Assembly: GCF_010183535.1 (NCBI RefSeq)
Contig: NC_071331.1
Coordinates: 12,152,001-12,216,000 of the forward strand
Direction: 5' to 3'
From: Caenorhabditis remanei
Lineage: Eukaryota; Nematoda; Chromadorea; Rhabditida; Rhabditidae
DNA: 64,000 bases
In this document: piece by piece, positions 1 through 12,448 of the stretch
How positions within the stretch are numbered: position 1 is the stretch's first letter
Layout of the letters: every line of letters starts with the position of its first letter
The notes under the pieces: generated by a model
Seen by the model: the letters and a program-made list of their open reading frames with translations, nothing else
What the model was told of the DNA's origin: nothing
The model's database searches: none
Position numbers and translations under genes: made by a program

Positions 1-2958
1 AGTCCTTTTTTCGAAGTTCTGCAGCCACGTCTCCATCTCGTTTTCTTCACATTGACAAACTGTGAACATCAATTTCCCTTTGAACTGACTTCCGTGTCGC
101 TCACTTTTCTGGACAGACTGTAAGCGTGCGAGTCGGTTTGCACCAGACAGATGCGACGTGTCGATTGACTCTTTTGAAGTGAGCGCAACCGGAAGGGTGA
201 ACAGGAAGGAGACGGATAGGGTGATGGAACAGGTGTAATTCAGTTAGTTGCAATTAGTTATTTTAACTCTTATATTGGTGTCTAGTGTGCTCATCCTGAT
301 GTTGTAATATATTTTCAATTCTAATTTCTAATTTTATAACTGTGCACAGTCTAGCCTTGAAAGTATCATATTTCACTGTAATATTCCAATCAAGAGCCAA
401 CCACTTTCACTTTTATTTTTCGGAAGAGAGCGTATCCCTTTCTTTTTCTAATCTAACTCATATTCGCTCATCTAATTGAATCCCCTTTTCTTTTTCTTTT
501 TCTTTTCCAATATTACAATATTCAATTTCCAACCAATGTTCTTTTACACATCCATCCTTCACACCTGAATTCTCTTTTGTCTTTTTCCATTGTTTTATAT
601 TCCCATCATATTCCATGACAACACAAAGAGACTTCCCGCGTTAACACTTCAGTGATATCATGGAGCACACCCCCGAGCCATTCGTATAACAAAAAAGTGC
701 TCTCTGTCCTTTCACCTCAAAAAACCACAACCACCATTCGTCATAAAAGGTACCGGAATGAGTGACGTAGATCGAAATCTCAGAAAGAAGGGTGAAGATT
801 GCCGAGTCGCGATATACAGTGCACTTCTTCTTCTTGCGGTAAAAGTGAGGCGGCAAAAGTGTCCAGAAGACATTCTGTCACACCAATCAACACACCCACC
901 GCAACTCAATAAATCAGTTAGTGTGCTCGACGCGTGGTGGTGTCATAGAGAGGGGGGAGCTCAGGAATTTAAAGTGAAGAAGGGGACAGGCGCCCGGGCT
1001 TTCATCTCTCCGCCCAGTTAGACCCGTGACACTTTTATCCCGCCAAAAATATGGATTTAGTGGAGGAGCTCAGAGAGTGCGCTAATTTCATTCGGAAGAC
1101 AAGAAAATCTTTTTGGTGGGATCTTTCTTTTGGTAGCTCTGGCTGCAGAGTTTAAATTTTAAAATCATGACGTGCTGGCAGGTCTAATGCATTTGATAAG
1201 TTTCGATGCGAGTGGGCTAGGTCACGTAATATAAAAAACTGGCAAGTTCTAGATTTGAAGACAGTCTGAAACAGTGATTTCTGATAATAAAGTATTTCTC
1301 AAAAACTTTGAATCTTATCATCTCAACAGAACGTGTTTTCAAAAGTGAGATGTGTCCATCAAATTTTGGTCAAAACCTTCGCGATATAAGAATTTGGTGA
1401 AACTGAAAAATCATTCTCATCCCTATCATACTCCAAACCGTCCATTACCATTTCTCTCAAGAATTCCCTTATTTATATACACCCATTATCTTCAATCTAT
1501 TCTCTCCCCTATTTGTTTCTTCTCTCTCTCTCTCTCTCTCTCTTTATCCTCTCGAAACACAAAAAGAAGCTTTTGCTCGTTTTCGTTTCAATCCGTTTTC
1601 TTCTGTTTCCCTTCTCTTCTCCTGCCATGATTTAATGGGGTGTTCAATGAAGCGAGGAATGAGCTCTGGAGACTACGGTAGTCTCTTGCTTGAATCCAAC
1701 GGAATGACTCGTTTCTTTCTGTGAACACATCCGGTGGGAATTCAGGAAAGAGAGAGATGAACTGAACACAGACAAAATGAATCCGAAGTCATTCGTTTAT
1801 TTTGGCGGGTTTTATTTATCTCGTCGAGACGCTTAACATATTTTTCGGAGGATGTGTTGGTTACGGTACTCTGGATTTTCTCTTTCGGTGTTTCTCTTTC
1901 TTCTTTGTGAACCATGGAAGAATCAGAATACCGCTCACCGCATATCAAAATCAAGACTAGCTGAAACAGCACATTCAAAAGATCTCCGATCATCTCAAAA
2001 CGAGCGGAAACTTTTTGATCTGATCAATGTATTTTGATAAGATCCTAATCAGTTCAGATAAAAAGAGAAATCTCCGTTTTCATTTTTCCCTCGTGTTCCC
2101 ACTTGTTCTTATCCAATGAACTGATCTAGATCGTTTCAAAAGTTCACACAATTACCACCATCTGCTATTATCTTTTCAGAAGGTGACAAGTTTTGGTGGA
2201 TGGTGTTTGGTATGGTTTTTGAGCCTGTTCATTTATATATTTTGACTGTGTAACACAGGTTTAGCATTCCAGAAAAAACAATGGCAACATTGTTTCATTT
2301 CTAAAACTGTAAAATTATATTCAGTATTCTGAAATGTTATCGACTGACTTTCTGGATTCTGAAGAAATGTTTACTTTGAAACAAAAAAAAACACATTCAC
2401 TTGTTTTTTTAAATATGTTTGATCTACAAGTTTCCTTCTCAACTTGTTTCTCAATATCGACTTCCCACCGAGTTACAGTAGGTCAAACAAAAAATTGTTC
2501 AGTTTTCCACATTGAAAAAAAAGTATTTTCGGCAGTTTTTTCTAGTTTTTTTTGCTGCTCCGCGAGGTCATGATCTGCCGATCTTCACTTTTTGATGGCT
2601 CCACCAATAATTACACGTTCCTTATTTTCAAAACAATTTTTATCAAAAAAATTAATGTATTTCACGTCCCAAATCGATTTTCCACGTTAAACTGTTCTTT
2701 TTTTTCTTGGTCAACGTGGAAAAGAGTGATTAAAAAATGAATGCTAGAAAAAAGTATTTTTTATTTTTCTTTTCCTTGTCCAATTTTCGCCATTTTTCCA
2801 ACAATCGACACGAGAGGAACAACGAGAAATTATTGGGCCGTCGTTGCCATCGACCGCCTGAATTTCTCGACTCTCCAACATTTTCATAACGGTAAACTAA
2901 TCGCCCCGAAACCTTTTTCCGAATGAAAGGTTAGAATGAAATTTGTAGTGAGAGAATC
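1..2958. promoter_or_regulatory. elt-1 upstream intergenic region
   Basis: No convincing gene is visible here. The open frames are short and lack splice-supported extensions. The stretch holds a (CT)n run around 1518-1543, many C+T-rich tracts, and several GATA-type sites, such as TTGATAAG near 1193 and TGATAAG near 2035 beside TGATCTGATCAAT. Because the downstream gene encodes a GATA factor, these may serve auto- or cross-regulation, but that is inference. No core promoter or trans-splice acceptor could be fixed with confidence. Confidence 0.4.
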
Positions 2959-5900
2959 ATGGATTATTGTGCCGCCCGAGATCATTTCGATTCACTTCAA
3001 GAAACAGAAAATGATTGTGAATTCTTTTATGGTAGAGGCGGAGGAGGAGACGATGATGACGATTTTGAGCTTGATTCGTTGCTCCGTTTGGATCTCGACA
3101 CGAATGATATTGTCGATGCTCTCAACATGCCACGTGCCAATTCAGATGAGGTAACTGACAATTCTTCTTTTCGTTCTTCTTCCCAGAGGCCTCTCGCTCT
3201 CTAAACTCCGCCCATCAGCCAAGTCTATTGGACGGGCGGTCGACAATTAGCTATGTTCGATGGGAAGAAGAGAGAGGGAGGAGGAGGATTGGGACCCCGC
3301 CTACTTCTTCTCCCTCCCTTACGTATGCCTCTGATTCAGTCCTCGGAGGAAAGAAGACCGTATCTAGATAGACCTAGATAATCTAGAAAACCACCACTAC
3401 CACTATTCGGGGTGGCCCTGAAAAGAACGAGGAGGAGGGGAAGACATCTGCAATTTCAATCTGTAACTTGATCTATTTCACCCTTATCTCGGTTACCCTT
3501 TCTCTCTGATGACTCGCTGATAATCTGCTAGCCGCAGATGGTTATCACAAGTGTCGCCGTTCCCCTTCCCTTCTCTCTTTCTCTCTCTCTTATCTCTTCT
3601 TTTCACCTCTTCCCTTCCCATCAACTTCTGAATGCTCCATGGGCTCCCGTTGCTCTTCTTGTGCTCTTTCTTCTCATCGTTAAGCCCTTTTTTCTGTGTG
3701 TCCCCCTATTTTTACTCGTTCTAATCCATCAACTTATTTTCTTCTTCTTCTTTCTTTTCACTCTCTTCCTATTTTTTCAGCAGTCAAATATGGACTACGA
3801 GAATAATAAGTCTGTCGACTTCTCACTTGCAACGTCTTCTGGCACGGCGTCGTTGGTGGCGACGAGCTCCGCCTCGGCGGCGTCTTCGACTGCATTCCCC
3901 GCGTACAATACGCCAACCACCTACTATAAGGACTACAACACATCAACTGGTTCGTTTTGTATTTGTTTCGGAGTTGTTTCTCTCTAAGTTTTTGCTCATT
4001 CTACTCCTCTCCAGATTAATTTCCGTTTGTCTGGAGGGAAATTAGGAAGAAGCTTCACTCCACCCTCACTCTCCTCCAATTCTTCTTAACAACTTTCTTT
4101 TCAACTCAATCTATTTTCTTCTTTTCCAGCATACCCAATGTTCCTCAACTACCAACCATACACAACAACAACCGTCGGCACCGGCAATGATATGGACTTT
4201 TCCAATTCGGATATGACAATGCACAGCGGAGTTTTTGGAAGTGAGTTGGGTTTCCACTTCTCTCTACTGTCAGCCAAGCGTAGGAAGTCTTTGTTTCTTA
4301 GCTTCTGACCCATTTACATCCTGTTCCATACAATTTTATTCACCTTTTTTGTCCGAACAATCCCAAAATGACCACTACCTCCGAACACACAGAGACCTAT
4401 AAAATGTTCCCTCTGACATGTCTTTATCTTTATGGGTAATCTCAACTTCCCACTCTCCCCTTCTCTCTCTCCCATCCGAATTCCTCATGACACTTCAACA
4501 CCTTTTCCCCGTTTTTCAGCAGCTCAAAACCCCGGAGGATACTTCTACACACCGACACTAAATGGATATGGTTATGATACACTTGCCGCCGCCACGTCAG
4601 CCAGTGGGATCACAGTGAACAATCAGGTTAATGTGAGCATTGTGCAAGGGAATTTAAGTAATCCGACGACTGGAAACATCGTCTCAACCACATCGAATGT
4701 GCAGTCATCGATCCTCCCTCGTGGGAATCCAGGGCTCACGCCTACTGGATTGAATGGATGTTCGACGTCTTCTGGATCATCTTCAGCTTCAAGCTCATCA
4801 GCCAACTCAACATCCACACCGAAGACGATCGGACTGTCGAAGACAAACAGATCTGCGGGTGCCAACAGTCAGTGTGAGCTTTTTGATTCTTCAAAAAGCT
4901 ATTTATATGCTAACTTTCAAGTTCTAACTTTTTCTTTTTTCAGTCGGCACAGAGGATCGTGAATGTGTCAACTGCGGAGTCCATGCCACCCCACTCTGGC
5001 GTCGTGACGGTTCTGGAAACTACCTTTGCAACGCATGTGGTCTCTACTTTAAGATGAATCATCATGCTCGACCATTGGTGAAGCCGAAGAAAAGACAGGT
5101 AAGAAATGAGGAGGAAGAAGGTCTTTCCTGCCCCATCACTTGTCACTTTTATCCCTCTTGATGACAGAGACGGAAAAAAAGCCGAGGCTCGACCTTGGTG
5201 ACTCCGAATGACTTTTTATTAGAGACGGCGGGCCGCGGTAGAGTAGAATATCCCTCTCCTCTCGAGAGGTTAGAAACAGTTGATAAGGATCTCCTTTTTG
5301 GGTTCCCCTCTTCGTCTCATTGAGCAATTGATCACGACTACCTTATTGATGATGACAAATTAGGTATGGCGAAGAGGGCAAGGACCATCGAAAAGAAAGT
5401 AGAGAGAAGGACGGTGTTTCATAAGAAGTGGCACGTTGAGTTGTGGGATGGCGTAACTTTGAGATATGTAGCAGTTTGATGGGTTACGAAATAGGACATT
5501 GACATGAGAGCAGTCATTCGAAAAGGGGGTATTTAGACGGTATCTGATTAGGGATGACTGGGTTAGGAACTAGGGGAAGTTTCTAGGTTTTACCGTTTTG
5601 CTTAAGTTTCATAAATTAGTCTAACTTGATTTTCAATAATAAGCACGTCTTTGCATCTTCTGATATTTTAGTTTTGTCTACTCGGCTGCTTTTCCATTCT
5701 CAATAGATCATGACATCCTGATTTTTCGAAATTCTCGAGATGAACACAGATTTCTCGTTTCTTTTACAGTAGACTTTTATTTTCCGAATGAATTCTCTCG
5801 TCTTCTTTCCCTTTTTCTTTTTCTTCTTCTTTGCCCCAAAAATTTGTCAATTCCTATCGTTGTCGCCACGGAAAACAAGAGGGACCGAAATGAGCGATAA

Positions 5901-7572
5901 CCATCTTTTGCCTCGTTTTCTTTCCCTCTCTATGTTTCCTCTACTTCTGAAATTCAAACATTTTCGGCGGAGAAGGCAGAGAAGAAGAAGAAGAGAAAGT
6001 ACGGTATTCGTTGACGACGGCGTCGACGTCTTCGAATGCCGACAAAAGTCATGATGACATGGTTGTCAATTGACTTGAAATTAATGAAGAAAAGCAAAAA
6101 GAGGGGAAGGTGTCGTCGTTGACACTCTATAAATTCACACATTCCATTCCACTTTCACTTCATTAGAACTCTGACTCTAAACAGTTTTTTATCAGCAGAA
6201 CGCTCAAAAACGGACTGGAATCGAGTGTGTCAACTGCCACACGAACACGACGACTCTTTGGAGACGAAATGGAGAAGGGCATCCAGTGTGTAATGCTTGT
6301 GGACTCTACTACAAACTTCATAAGGTGAGGAGACGAACTTTACCGTTTCTGGGTGGTTACATCAGGAGAGAGCATTAACTAGATGGTATTAATTTCGTTT
6401 TGGGAGAATCAAAGTCTCTAAAAGAATTCTGGTCTCCCGAAAACAAACCGAGTTCTGATCCATTAGACAAGTCTCAATCTCTTTCAAGCAAAGTCTTCCG
6501 AATCCAGAAGCGCAAAAATGTGTTTCTAGCAGCTTTTCTCTTTCCAATCCATTTCAAAAATACCGGTGCTCTCTTCTAAAACAACATGACCCATAAAACT
6601 CCATTATCTTTATTCCCTATCAAAAAGCCGACCCCGATACCGACAAATTGGTTGCGCGAAAAAGAGTTGCGTAACTTTTAGTGATGCCTTTTCAACCTTC
6701 TCTTGATCCTTGCCTCCCTTATCGTATCATCCGCCACCTTTTTCCGATATGTAATTACTCCCTTTCTCCCTCTCTTCACCCAAAAAAGAAAACAAAACAT
6801 TTACCGCGATGCCGCCAAGATAACGGATGCTAAAGTGTCATGATTGATGGCATTTTCCCACGAAAATTGTTCTACTGAGCTCTCTTTAGCGCGCGCAAGA
6901 TAATTATATTGGTAATTATTATTATGATTGTCTTGGTTACCAACGGAAACGGAGAGAGAGAGAAGAGAAGATGACTCTGAGTTTATGGCGCAACTTTTGT
7001 TTTGTTTTGAGCCGACTTTTTATGGTTATTATATCCGGGATATGGTTAGAGTGAATGAGAAAAAACAACTAGTTTATGAGGGAGGTGTAAATTTATAAAG
7101 GCTGGGAAATTGAGTTAATGAGTACCATATATCTAACTCTAGTCATAAATGTGTAGTTCCGTTTCGGAGAATAATGATGAGAACACCTGAATACGTGACA
7201 ATGAATATTATAAGGGACTTGCTGAAACTGTAAAATTTTCAGGTTGAACGTCCGATGGCGATGAAGAAGGAGGGGATCCAGACCCGTAATCGAAAACTTT
7301 CCTCAAAAGGACAACGACGTATCAAAAAAGAAAATGGAGATACGACGCCAATCATTGGAATGACCAGCGCCTCATCAAGCCTTGCTTCTGGAATTGATCT
7401 GACGGATTCAGCTGGAGTTTGGGGAGTGAAGAGGGAGTTACCACTGATGGCAATGGGAACTCCGACGTCGTATTCCTTCCCCGCGCCCAACTACTTTTTG
7501 GGTTCATTTGATGATAGTTTCAATCCGATGATTGACTTTGGTGGTAGTCAATTGGCGGTGAAGAATAATTGA
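2959..7572 (+). CDS. elt-1: ELT-1, two-finger GATA transcription factor
   Basis: Exons 2959-3150, 3781-3949, 4130-4240, 4520-4873, 4944-5098, 6196-6324 and 7243-7572 join in frame to 479 aa. Two GATA-type zinc fingers are visible. The first has C283, C286, C304 and C307, and the second C338, C341, C359 and C362, both with the C-x2-C-x17-C-x2-C spacing of the family. The finger cores [14 protein letters not shown] and [14 protein letters not shown] are followed by basic tails. The N-terminal half is acidic, then Ser/Thr/Asn-rich, which is typical of activation regions. Each finger has its own exon. In C. elegans ELT-1 is a nuclear activator that specifies epidermal fate in the embryo. The start is the ATG of the acidic exon. 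Acceptors at 3781 and 6196 are CAG-CAG, so one-residue NAGNAG variants are possible. The two large introns after each finger (about 1.1 and 0.9 kb) could hold enhancers. Confidence 0.95.
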
Positions 7573-8417
7573 ACTGAAATTTTGATTCGATAGGCAAAAA
7601 TTATCCATGATCTTTCTTCCTTTTCTATTCATTCTCCTTCTCACCCACACATTCCTCAAGTCCTCATTTCTCTTTCTCAAATTTTCTGTGATATAAACAC
7701 ATTTCCAAAAATTAAAATGTAGAATATTTAGTTGTCTTCCGAATTTCTTCCTGTTAACGGTATCCTAAAATGATTTTAAGGAAAATCGTTTCGTTTGTCA
7801 CTTTGGCTCAATTCAAATATGTGTACAAATAAGTTGTTGTTGTTCTCCACTTTAATGATGATCCACATTTCCTGCCCGGCATTTTTTTTTCCAATTTTTC
7901 AATAACAAAACTGAACAGTTTTATCTAATGTCTCCCCAAATCACCAAAAATTATTAATTATATCCCCTTTTATTTTTTCTATCCGATGACATTCATCTGA
8001 AGTCCTCGGTCCTCACTATTTCACATTCATTGATAAAACATTAATTTATTAAATGAATTGATTCAAACATGACATTTGGGAGTTATAATTTGTGTTAGGG
8101 GTCAGAAGATGAAATTTGAAAAGCGTCAATATAGAAAGTCTAATCCAACAAGAAATTTTACTGTCCCGTCTACAACTGAAACTTCTACAATGTTATCGAT
8201 TTCACTTTTTCCTCAAATTTCTCATAACTTCCCTCCATTCATTTCCTCCCATAAATCAGCCAATCGTTTAGCACCAGCTCCTTTTTTTCGGATGCTCGTG
8301 GCTTCATACACGAGACAACTGTTCTCAATGCAGCCAGTTTCTCAGTTTCTGTTGGTTGCGGTGGTGGCAAACAGATTTATTACGTGGAAACAAGACTGAT
8401 GAGAAGACTGATGAGAA
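7573..8417. other. Intergenic: elt-1 3' UTR side and tail-to-tail spacer
   Basis: This AT-rich spacer lies between the convergent elt-1 and the first peptide gene. An open frame of about 107 codons at 8076-8399 has no splice context or recognisable domain and I do not call it. Nothing else is seen. Confidence 0.5.
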
Positions 8418-8780
8418 TTAATTATGAGGAAGAGAAGAAAGAGCAACGAGCATTTCGAACCAATTACCATCAGTGAGAGGGTCTTCGGATGAATTGTCGT
8501 TTCTTAAGTTATTGTTTTGAGCAGGTTGATTTGGTGCTCGGGTAGATGGGAGATCATAAAGTCTTGGATCAATTGCTCGACCGGTTCGGAATTCAGTGTT
8601 CACTAATTCTTCTCTGAATCTTCTGAATAAAACGATCCGTGGATTGATATAAATTATTTATATTCACCTTGGTGATTGAGGAGTACCAACAGAATGTACA
8701 GATGAAGATCGTTGGCAAGAAACATCTTCAATTAGAAAGGTAATAATAAAAAGAGAAGCAGGCAATAGAGTGAGTTTCAT
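8418..8780 (-). CDS. Small secreted peptide, cluster member A (105 aa)
   Basis: Two exons, 8668-8780 and 8418-8622, join in phase 2 across a split Arg codon (AG|A). The first ~22 residues (MKLTLLPASLFIITFLIEDV, then SC) form a signal peptide, so the product should enter the secretory pathway. The mature part has a segment EFRTGRAIDPRLYDLPSTR that resembles GFRTGRSIIWKTSELPSIR of member B (9072-9540). This supports common descent despite low overall similarity. The upstream side carries GGAAGTGG and a TATTTAAA box before the ATG, as in other members. No cysteine pairs are visible in the mature part. The function is unknown to me; an antimicrobial or signalling peptide is only a guess. Confidence 0.75.
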
Positions 8781-9071
8781 TTTGAAAATGTTAGTAACTT
8801 TTTTGTGATTTGTTCTTTTTAAATAGTGACTCTGCTACCACTTCCTTTTCATTTCTTGTCCGAAATTAAGCTGATTGTTTGTTTAATTGCATACTTTTAA
8901 GGATTACTTTCTAAGTTTGTAAACAGTGGGTGGCGAGTTTTTAGAAATGATTAAAGGTAATGCATCAGAATGAGTAAATGTTCAATCTATTATAATATAT
9001 TTATTTTGTCTAATAATTTACATATCTCTCGGAAGAATTAAAAATCACAAACAATATCATTGAAACACAAG

Positions 9072-9540
9072 TTATCGGTGAAAAGGTTGTCGAATGTTTG
9101 GAAGAAGTTGTCGTTTTTGACGGACTGTCTTTGTTACATTCTTCGACTTTTGAGGTAACCTGTCGATTCCACGAATTGAAGGGAGCTCAGAAGTTTTCCA
9201 AATGATGGATCGTCCGGTTCTGAATCCACCTCCAGTAGAGAGTGGGTTACGGAAACTTGACCCATCGTTTGCGAATCCGAGGAATTCTCTGAAATATTTA
9301 ATTTGGATTGGTCGGAGTTTACAGATTCTAAGATCTCACCTTGTTGGCTGTGTCCTTCCAGCCTTCTCACGAGCTCTTCTTTGAACTTCTCGAAAGAATT
9401 CCTGTAAAAATAGTGTTTCCTTTCGAATATTCTTAAAATCTTACCTTTAGATTAGTTAAAGAGTTTAGATCTCTCACTGGTTCGGCAATTCCAACAAGGA
9501 GTATCATCAGAATACAAATGCATAAATAAGCCAGGTTCAT
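9072..9540 (-). CDS. Small secreted basic peptide, cluster member B (124 aa)
   Basis: Three exons, 9445-9540, 9340-9401 and 9072-9288. The introns are about 43 and 51 nt, the first in phase 0 and the second in phase 2 within an Arg codon. A signal peptide (MNLAYLCICILMILLVGIAE) is followed by a strongly basic stretch, EFFREVQRRAREKAGR. Then comes a Gly-rich segment with GGGFRTGRSIIWKTSELPS, and a Lys/Arg-rich tail with QKRQ that could be a processing site. Member C (10971-11333) is a close paralog over most of its length, but its frame stops where B continues for about 36 residues. The promoter has AGGAAGTGATAACA and a TATA-like box, nearly identical to C. The function is unknown. Confidence 0.8.
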
Positions 9541-10970
9541 TTTTTATAATTTTTGAAAAGTGGGTTCTTTTTATATTCGTTTTGTTATCACTTCCTCATT
9601 CAGAGTTACCGAAAAACAAAGAAAACCAATTATTTGTCTACATTTTTTATTTGGCAGGATTTGTTTGTCAGATCGAGTTTTTCAAAAACTGAACGGGCGT
9701 TTTTTTCGTTTTTAGTTTGGTCAGTTTGAGTGTTTTGGAAATTTTACAAAAACACTTCATTATTATTTAGTACCAGTCGGTTCACGTCGCCTAACGGCGA
9801 CTAAACCTCCTTTTCTACACCACCCTTCTGGGTGTTACAGCGCCTACGGCACTTCTCAAACGGTTGAGACTATCGAAGTCTAAGAATCTCTGCTTTTCTG
9901 GAACGATTTCGATTCATTACTCTTTTTCTTTTTCTAAATCTGGGGGAGAGAACTTTTTTTCACGTCCTCAAATGGGTTCGAACAAACTAACTACAGTCAA
10001 CATTGCCTAACTTGCCAGATCTTGCCGGATCTTTCCTGAACGCAAAGAGCTTCTTGGCATGTCGACTTCCGAATGATTTTGAGGGCTGGTAATAGGCCGT
10101 CGTTAGCCCGCTGGCGGTCGTTTAGCCGCGTCCGTTCGCCACTCGCACGCCTGCGCTCAGTCGTCGCTCGTCCGTAATTGGGACTTGTCGGTCTACCTGT
10201 GCTGGGAAGAACGCCGCGACTGAAGAAGAGACGACGCTTTGTCGATCGTCTCTCCCTTTTCCCGCTGTCAATTCCCCTCTGCTTTATCAGTGTTTCTGGC
10301 TCAGAAGACGTCACTTCGGGAGTTTGGAAGAAAAGTAAGACGGGTATCGCGAGAAAATTTTGAAAATTTCTGATTTTTTTGTCCAACTTTGAAGGAATGT
10401 GGGCCCATTTGGATCAACAATGGATCCATCACCTGTGTCCTGAAAACTGCCCGTATCTAATTGTGTTACCGATCAATCTGGAAGGAAAGGAAACGTTTTT
10501 AATCCTCGATTTTTTCTTAATCTGATGATTAAAAAAAATCTTTCTCGTCGTTTCTTTTTAGAAACCGATTCGTTTATTTGTGACGTTGATCTCACTGGAA
10601 ACAAACGGAACGTTCGGATACATCACTTTTTCGAATCTATCAACAAAAAAAACCAAAAAATCTTTTCTCGCCCCCGGGATTGAACTAAAAACTAACTGTA
10701 GTCAACGTTGCATAACTTGCCAGATCGGACGCGGCGACACGCCGTCCACAACCACGCGGCCGACAGAAAATGCATGCCGGAGAAAGGAAAGAAATGACGA
10801 AGTTGAGGCCGACAGTTTCACGCCACTTTTTCCGAGTAGGGAGGGCGGTAGGGTCGGCGACATACACACATACACACAGAATCTGGTGTTTGTTAATAGT
10901 AAAGATATTTTATCATTGAATGAGAATTTATTTACATCTCTCAAATCTTCACTTTGTCTGACTGTTCAGG
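9541..10970. other. Spacer between duplicated peptide genes with a GC-rich insertion
   Basis: The part next to gene B (9541-9712) matches the upstream region of gene C (11334-11513), including a shared stretch with GATTTGTTTGTCAGATCGAG. About 9770-10900 is different: it is GC-richer and holds a 36-nt near-repeat at 9986-10021 and 10691-10726 (core ACTTGCCAGATC). A 129-codon open frame on the minus strand (9997-10386) matches nothing I know. It is best read as inserted repetitive DNA. Confidence 0.45.
9986..10726. repeat. Pair of 36-nt direct near-repeats bounding a GC-rich segment
   Basis: The two copies (9986-10021 and 10691-10726) both read ACTAACT..AGTCAAC.TTGC.TAACTTGCCAGATC, with only a few substitutions, and flank GC-rich DNA. 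They could be internal or terminal repeats of a mobile element that inserted between the duplicated peptide genes. No transposase domain is recognisable. Confidence 0.4.
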
Positions 10971-11333
10971 TCATTTTCCACGACTGGAAGGGAGCTCAGA
11001 AGTTTTCCAAATGATGGATCGTCCTGCTCTGAATCCACCTCCAGAAGAGAGTGGGTTACGGAAGCTTGACCCATCATTAGCGAATCCTAAGAATTCTCTG
11101 AAAATTTTTAATTCTGATTGGTCGGAGCTCACAGATTCTATGATCTCACCTTGTTGGCTGAACCCTCCCAGTTTTCTCACGAACTCTTCGTCGAATTTTT
11201 CGAAAGGCTCCCTGAAAGACAGGTTGTTTCATTTCGAACTTTAAAAGAATCTTACCCTTCGGGATCTTTCTGGTTCAACAACTCCAACAAGGAGTATCAA
11301 CAGAATACAAATGCAGATGGATGTGAAGTTCAT
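10971..11333 (-). CDS. Small secreted basic peptide, cluster member C (88 aa)
   Basis: Exons 11256-11333, 11150-11211 and 10971-11097 give 88 aa. The signal peptide begins MNFTSICICILLILLVGVVE. The mature part matches member B closely, with GFANDGSSFRNPLSSGGG and SIIWKTSELPSSRG, and ends at GK. Intron positions and phases are the same as in B, with the final intron splitting an Arg codon. Upstream DNA is also shared with B, with AGGAAGTGATAACA and a TATA-like element. B and C are therefore a tandem duplicate pair that kept its promoter. Function is unknown; the basic character would suit a membrane-active or receptor-binding peptide. Confidence 0.8.
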
Positions 11334-11696
11334 TTTTCCGAACGTTTGAAAAGTGGTATCTTTTTATATTCTTCGTGTTATCACTTCCTTATTCAGAGTT
11401 ACCGAAAAACAAAGAAAAAACAACTAACTTCAATTATTTGTCTACACTTTTTATTTGTCAGGATTTGTTTGTCAGATCGAGTTTTTCAAAAACTGAACGG
11501 GCGTTTTTTCGGTCAGTTTGAGTGCTGAAACGATTAGATTTGACTGTTTCGAAAGTTTTAGAAAAATACTTCATTTTTATTTAGTCGATCGATGCGGTCC
11601 TTCTAGCGCAAATCTCTCATCATTTATTTCAATGCAATTCTCGATAACTAATAAGTTAGACAATGTTTTCATGTAATCAGAATTTATTTTCAGCTC

Positions 11697-11963
11697 TCAA
11701 ATTTCTGCTTTGTCTGATCTGCTTCGGTTCCTGAAATCTACAAGTCTGGTTAACTCAATTATTTCCTCACCTGACCCCAAAGACAGCACCTCCATTTTTC
11801 ACAGGTTTTCCCGGACGATTGAACTTCTGAACTTTCAAATGAATTTTCAATTTCATATTCATGAATTCACCCTTTTCCCAATAACTCCGATTTCTCTGTC
11901 ATAGCTTCCAGATATGAATACACAGGAAAGAACGATTAGAATTAGACCGAATAAGAGTTTCAT
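11697..11963 (-). CDS. Small secreted peptide, cluster member D (60 aa)
   Basis: Exons 11871-11963, 11771-11826 and 11697-11730. The signal peptide is MKLLFGLILIVLSCVFISGS. Exon 2 begins KFNRPGKPVKNGG, which resembles KFNRRGKMLGEDGK in member F (15352-15691). The last intron is phase 2 in an Arg codon and the last exon is only 34 nt (NRSRSDKAEI). The 5' side lacks the clear GGAAGT/TATA pair of its neighbours, though GTAAACA occurs upstream. The product is short and basic, without cysteines in the mature region, and its function is unknown. Confidence 0.65.
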
Positions 11964-12197
11964 CGATTGATTTTTCAGCACCAATACACTACTAAACACT
12001 CAACATCATTGTCTGTAAACAATCCATTGTTTACTCTTTTTTACTCAAATGATCAGATGACGTCGATGACCAATGATAACTGCGTTGCATTTAAAATATA
12101 TCAGTTATGCAAAGGTTTATTTAAAAAATACAATTTCAGAAACGGTATAAGATGGGAAAATTAAAAAAGTAGCAATCTGTTAGAAGTTTCTTTACCA

Positions 12198-12448
12198 TCA
12201 TCCAGGGATCCGGACTCTGAAAATGGTATCGTAATTCCAGAAAAATAATATTCGAAGGATCTCACCTTGCATCAAATCCTCCTTCAAACACTGGTCCTGG
12301 TCTCGGTCTCGGTTTCTTGTTCTGAAATCACAATTTATAGAAATTTATTAATCGTGAAACTCACAGAGCCTCCTTTTCTTCCTTTTGCAAATGCAACATC
12401 AGATAATACAAGAGAAAGAATAAGTAGAAGCAAAAGATTCAAGTTCAT
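12198..12448 (-). CDS. Small secreted peptide, cluster member E (52 aa)
   Basis: Exons 12365-12448, 12266-12321 and 12198-12216. The signal peptide is leucine-rich (MNLNLLLLLILSLVLSDVAF, cut near AFA). The mature peptide is about 30 residues, very basic and proline-rich: KGRKGGS, then KKPRPRPGPVF, then EGGFDAR. Exon 2 is 56 nt, the same length as in member D, and the last intron again splits an Arg codon. CAAGGAAGTATCGATAG and TTATAAAAG lie upstream. Lys/Arg/Pro-rich peptides of this size include antimicrobial peptides elsewhere, but that link is only compositional. Confidence 0.7.

Noticed and set aside
1352..1630. Open frame over the CT repeat
   Set aside because: Leu/Ser run from a microsatellite; no signal peptide or homology.
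9997..10386. 129-codon minus-strand open frame in the GC-rich insertion
   Set aside because: Arg/Ser-rich by base composition only; it overlaps repeated DNA and has no known motif.
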